Shown: positions 50,566-52,678 of the stretch, piece after piece
Layout of the letters: every line of letters begins with the position of its first letter
How positions within the stretch are numbered: the first letter of the stretch is position 1
Assembly: GCA_937925815.1 (NCBI GenBank)
Contig: CALAMQ010000028.1
Coordinates: forward strand, 1 to 52,678
DNA length: 52,678 nt
Source of the DNA: an uncultured Granulosicoccaceae bacterium
Lineage (GTDB): Bacteria; Pseudomonadota; Gammaproteobacteria; CALCKW01
Direction: 5' to 3'
The notes under the pieces: generated by a model
What the model was told of the DNA's origin: nothing
Databases searched by the model: none
What the model saw: only the letters and a program-made list of their open reading frames with translations
Position numbers and translations under genes: made by a program

Positions 50566-51041
50566 TCTGTTCTCATTTACTCAAGGTGAGGAATAATGCT
50601 CTGGCGGCGTTATCACCATCATGACGCCAGACTGTGATCAAAATGTGACAGCGAAAGCGGTGCCGTTTAACCGACCAAAACGCAACGTCGTCCATCTACA
50701 GCTTCAGAAGCTGACCCCGCGCACCGTTGCGACAGGCTGATCGACTAATCGCCAACAAACGCTTTGGTTGCACGCTTGAGGGCGAGTGTCTTGCTCCCGG
50801 ATCCAGCCAACAAGGCCTTTTCGGGAACTCCACACGGTCCATACTGACACATGTGACTCGCCATTGTGCAAAAAGTGCACAGTTTCAGCAAAAAAATTTG
50901 AATCAAAGGCCATTTTCTGCAGTTTTAGCGGGTCAAATCGCCTTTTATTGCTCGCGGTCTAACGATTACACCGTGTTTAGAGTCATAACAGCGGTCTCTC
51001 GATCGACATACACCACAGATGGAGAGCGGACCATCGAGCCA
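50566..51041. promoter_or_regulatory. cspA upstream region and possible structured leader
   Basis: About 475 bases between the leftward cspA and the leftward PhyH gene. Close to cspA, two overlapping stems can form: TCTGGCG (50600-50606) with CGCCAGA (50625-50631), or GGCGT (50606-50610) with ACGCC (50624-50628). These cannot exist together, which would suit a folded 5' leader as in described csp mRNAs, though this is only suggestive. The rest shows no gene I can support. Confidence 0.4.
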
Positions 51042-51944
51042 TCAGTCTGTCACGTTGAAAGCACTCTGCGCTCCGCTACTCGATTGAACCGCAAAAATGG
51101 AACTGTTGTCCGGTGGTACCGGCAGCGGCAAATTGACAGGCACTGCCTCAAGGCGCGCTTGCATTGGCAACTCACCGCAGATCATGCGAGCTTGCAAATC
51201 CGCCAGCAACTCAGACTGCGTCATGCCGTTGTAAGGGCCTGCAATACCGGCCAGCGGCCAGGCGTCTGCTGCGCAGCACTCGAAAAACAACACGCGCCTC
51301 GCGCAGTTCGACAGGTTTGGTGCAGAGCCATGCAACACACGCACGTGGTGCACACTGGCGCTGCCTGCAGCTCCAGTGAGTGCTGACACTTGGTCGATTT
51401 CAAACAAAGGATCCTTCGGGTCGATGGCGCCAGCAAACACGCCGTTAGCACAATGTTGCAACACTGGCCCTTTATGACTGCCTGGGATAGCGAGCAAGGG
51501 CCCGTTCTCAGGTGTGACATCATCCAACCAAATGCCCAGCGCGAGAATGTCATCATTGGTATGAGGGTAAAAGGCCCAGTCTTGATGCCACTCCACCGCG
51601 CGCCCACCGTGAGGCGACTTGCAGTTAAGCTTGCTGGTGTGCAGCCGCAGCGCAGCCGTGCCGAGTAACTGAGAGAGCAGCCGCAACACCGGCTCGCTGC
51701 TGAGCACTTGCCAGTAGAGCGGATGCTGAATGTGCGGGAGCTTGATGCGTGTCAGCCGAGGACTGTCCGCCGAATGCCCGGTGTCGAGATCATAAACAGC
51801 GTCGCTTTTGGACACACTTCGCGACGCGTCAATCAGCTGGTCGGTCACCTCTCTCAGCGCAGCCAACGTCTCGGCATCAACCAAGTCTGGCACCACCACA
51901 AAGCCATCGCGCCGGTAGTGCTCCGCCAACAGGTCCAATTCCAA
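51042..51944 (-). CDS. Phytanoyl-CoA dioxygenase (PhyH) family protein
   Basis: 300 residues, an Fe(II)/2-oxoglutarate-dependent dioxygenase of the PhyH family. The iron ligands are visible as the HxD pair in EWHQDWAFYPHTND (near residue 120) and a distal histidine in VRVLHGSAPNLS, followed by the arginine RRVLFFE that binds 2-oxoglutarate. It hydroxylates an unknown small molecule; members include ectoine and mitomycin-type hydroxylases. The start is TTG 51944 with GAGGGG five to six bases upstream. It lies 10 bases after the zinc-finger gene, so the two are probably co-transcribed. Confidence 0.9.
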   Translation of the reverse strand: MELDLLAEHYRRDGFVVVPDLVDAETLAALREVTDQLIDASRSVSKSDAVYDLDTGHSADSPRLTRIKLPHIQHPLYWQVLSSEPVLRLLSQLLGTAALRLHTSKLNCKSPHGGRAVEWHQDWAFYPHTNDDILALGIWLDDVTPENGPLLAIPGSHKGPVLQHCANGVFAGAIDPKDPLFEIDQVSALTGAAGSASVHHVRVLHGSAPNLSNCARRVLFFECCAADAWPLAGIAGPYNGMTQSELLADLQARMICGELPMQARLEAVPVNLPLPVPPDNSSIFAVQSSSGAQSAFNVTD

Positions 51945-51954
51945 GATTACCCCC

Positions 51955-52221
51955 TCATCTCAATTGACTGTCCTTGCTGCCACGGCGATTGATTGCGGAT
52001 GCACCCTGATTGGAACGGTCTCGCGCCGCCTGGCACACCACACAACATCGCACACCCTTTACGGCATCGCGGCGCGCTTCTGGGATTGGCTGGTCACAGT
52101 CTTCGCAATACAACGCGCTGTCACCAGATGGAATTTGCCGGCGAGCGTGCGCCACCGCATCTTCAACGCTCGCATCAATTTGATCTTGCACGGCCCCGTC
52201 TTTCGACCACCCACCTGCCAT
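51955..52221 (-). CDS. DksA/TraR-type C4 zinc-finger protein
   Basis: 88 residues. The cysteine pattern CEDCDQPIPEARRDAVKGVRCCVVC is the C-terminal DksA/TraR finger, and the N-terminal half is a short helix (QDQIDASVEDAVAHARRQ). It resembles the small YbiI-like relatives, which lack most of the long DksA coiled coil. The start ATG 52221 is fixed by GGAGGTGAGG immediately upstream; the frame runs on to 52239 without a ribosome site. It may act on RNA polymerase, which is not shown for this subgroup. Confidence 0.85.
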   Translation of the reverse strand: MAGGWSKDGAVQDQIDASVEDAVAHARRQIPSGDSALYCEDCDQPIPEARRDAVKGVRCCVVCQAARDRSNQGASAINRRGSKDSQLR

Positions 52222-52252
52222 GGCCTCACCTCCACTCAAAACTCAGCCAGGT

Positions 52253-52678
52253 TTACGACAGCCACTTATCGTAATCAGATACCAATAGCCACAGCGGATC
52301 GACGTCCTCTTCGATCTCTCCAAAACGCGACAGCGGTTGCTCAAACACGTTGTCTGTTTGATCGTCATTGACCGTGGACACCTCCCCGATCAAGACATCG
52401 CCGTCCTCGCCCCAAAACGCATGCCAGTTGCCGGGCATCAACGTCACGCTCTCACCCGGCGTCAATCTGAGCACCTCGCCAGCCGCCTGCCGGTGCATTC
52501 GGCCATCAACACTCACACGCACGGGTGCCGAGCGATCAATACCGCCGTCTTCGTCGGACTCAAACATTTGGATGGCGAGCGTCGCGCCGCCTCGATTGAT
52601 GATGTCCTCAGCCTTTATCAGGTGGCGGTGCATGGGAGAGAGCTGGTCGCGCCGCGAGATCATAATTTTCTCGGCGTA
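52253..52678 (-). CDS. D-lyxose ketol-isomerase-like cupin, C-terminal part (5' end beyond window)
   Basis: The frame is open to the right edge (first residues YAEKI, then MISRRDQLSPMHRH), so the gene is truncated by the window and about 142 C-terminal residues are seen. Metal-binding histidines in MHRHLIKAEDIINRGG and a later PGNWHAFWGE, and the ending GEVSTVNDDQTDNVF followed by WLLVSDYDKWL, match the D-lyxose/D-mannose isomerase cupin family. It lies upstream of the zinc-finger gene on the same strand, 31 bases away. Confidence 0.82.
   Translation of the reverse strand, partial: YAEKIMISRRDQLSPMHRHLIKAEDIINRGGATLAIQMFESDEDGGIDRSAPVRVSVDGRMHRQAAGEVLRLTPGESVTLMPGNWHAFWGEDGDVLIGEVSTVNDDQTDNVFEQPLSRFGEIEEDVDPLWLLVSDYDKWLS

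Noticed and set aside
50727-51386. A 219-codon open frame on the plus strand
   Set aside because: More than half is antisense to the PhyH gene, which has intact active-site residues; no ribosome site or recognisable domain.
1-52678. CRISPR arrays, insertion sequences, phage genes, tRNA and rRNA genes
   Set aside because: No regularly spaced direct repeats, transposase or integrase reading frames, or recognisable structural RNA sequences were seen in the window.

Overview
The window reads as an accessory, catabolism-rich stretch of a proteobacterial chromosome, probably from a marine or host-associated heterotroph. Genes are dense and often translationally coupled (ATGA/GTGA/TGATG overlaps), GTG and TTG starts are common, and base composition looks moderately GC-rich. 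TRAP and Liv-type uptake systems, beta-ketoadipate and inositol catabolism, a PhyH dioxygenase and an AruH/AruI pair like that of pseudomonads all fit. I lean towards Gammaproteobacteria, but there is no rRNA or other decisive phylogenetic marker. I saw no mobile element, CRISPR array, tRNA or rRNA.

Region 1 (1-7820, +): a tightly packed aromatic operon. It has a TRAP transporter (dctP end, dctQ, dctM), pobA, a pcaD-pcaC fusion (pcaL), pcaH, pcaG, a BKACE (DUF849) enzyme and pcaB. Together they predict uptake of 4-hydroxybenzoate or a relative and conversion to beta-ketoadipate. The BKACE enzyme probably replaces PcaIJ/PcaF.

Region 2 (7854-16026): two divergent beta-helix lipoproteins, a membrane-anchored FKBP isomerase, a GAF-PAS-GGDEF-EAL protein and one uncertain small ORF.

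Region 3 (16278-27135): the most unusual part. A Liv-type ABC transporter is followed by a UPF0261 (Tm-1-like) protein, a TIM-barrel phosphoenolpyruvate-hydrolase-like protein and an SRPBCC protein. The divergent arm encodes two more copies of the same TIM barrel: a degenerate stand-alone copy, and one fused to an AAA+ enhancer-binding-type domain and a Fis HTH. That AAA+ module lacks the GAFTGA loop. I read this as an uncharacterised uptake and processing system controlled by an enzyme-derived sensor. A four-CBS protein lies convergently at its end.

Region 4 (27620-39219): inositol or cyclitol metabolism. It has iolC-iolB-iolJ-like genes divergent from an iolE-like gene, a GNAT gene and a Gfo/Idh/MocA oxidoreductase. 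Further on, a second operon carries an IolI-like isomerase, an FrcBCA-like sugar ABC transporter and a LacI regulator. An identical 14-bp palindrome lies in the promoter regions of both operons, which suggests a single LacI regulon. A Tat-signal protein and a small lipoprotein sit between them.

Region 5 (39531-52678): a GT4 glycosyltransferase; an adenine deaminase-ACT-AruI-AruH nitrogen operon; a zinc alcohol dehydrogenase coupled to mazG, with a 34-bp palindrome upstream; an O-antigen-ligase-like protein with a polyarginine tail; a GNAT protein; cspA with a clear terminator; a PhyH dioxygenase; a DksA/TraR-type zinc-finger protein; and the end of a D-lyxose-isomerase-like gene cut by the window edge.
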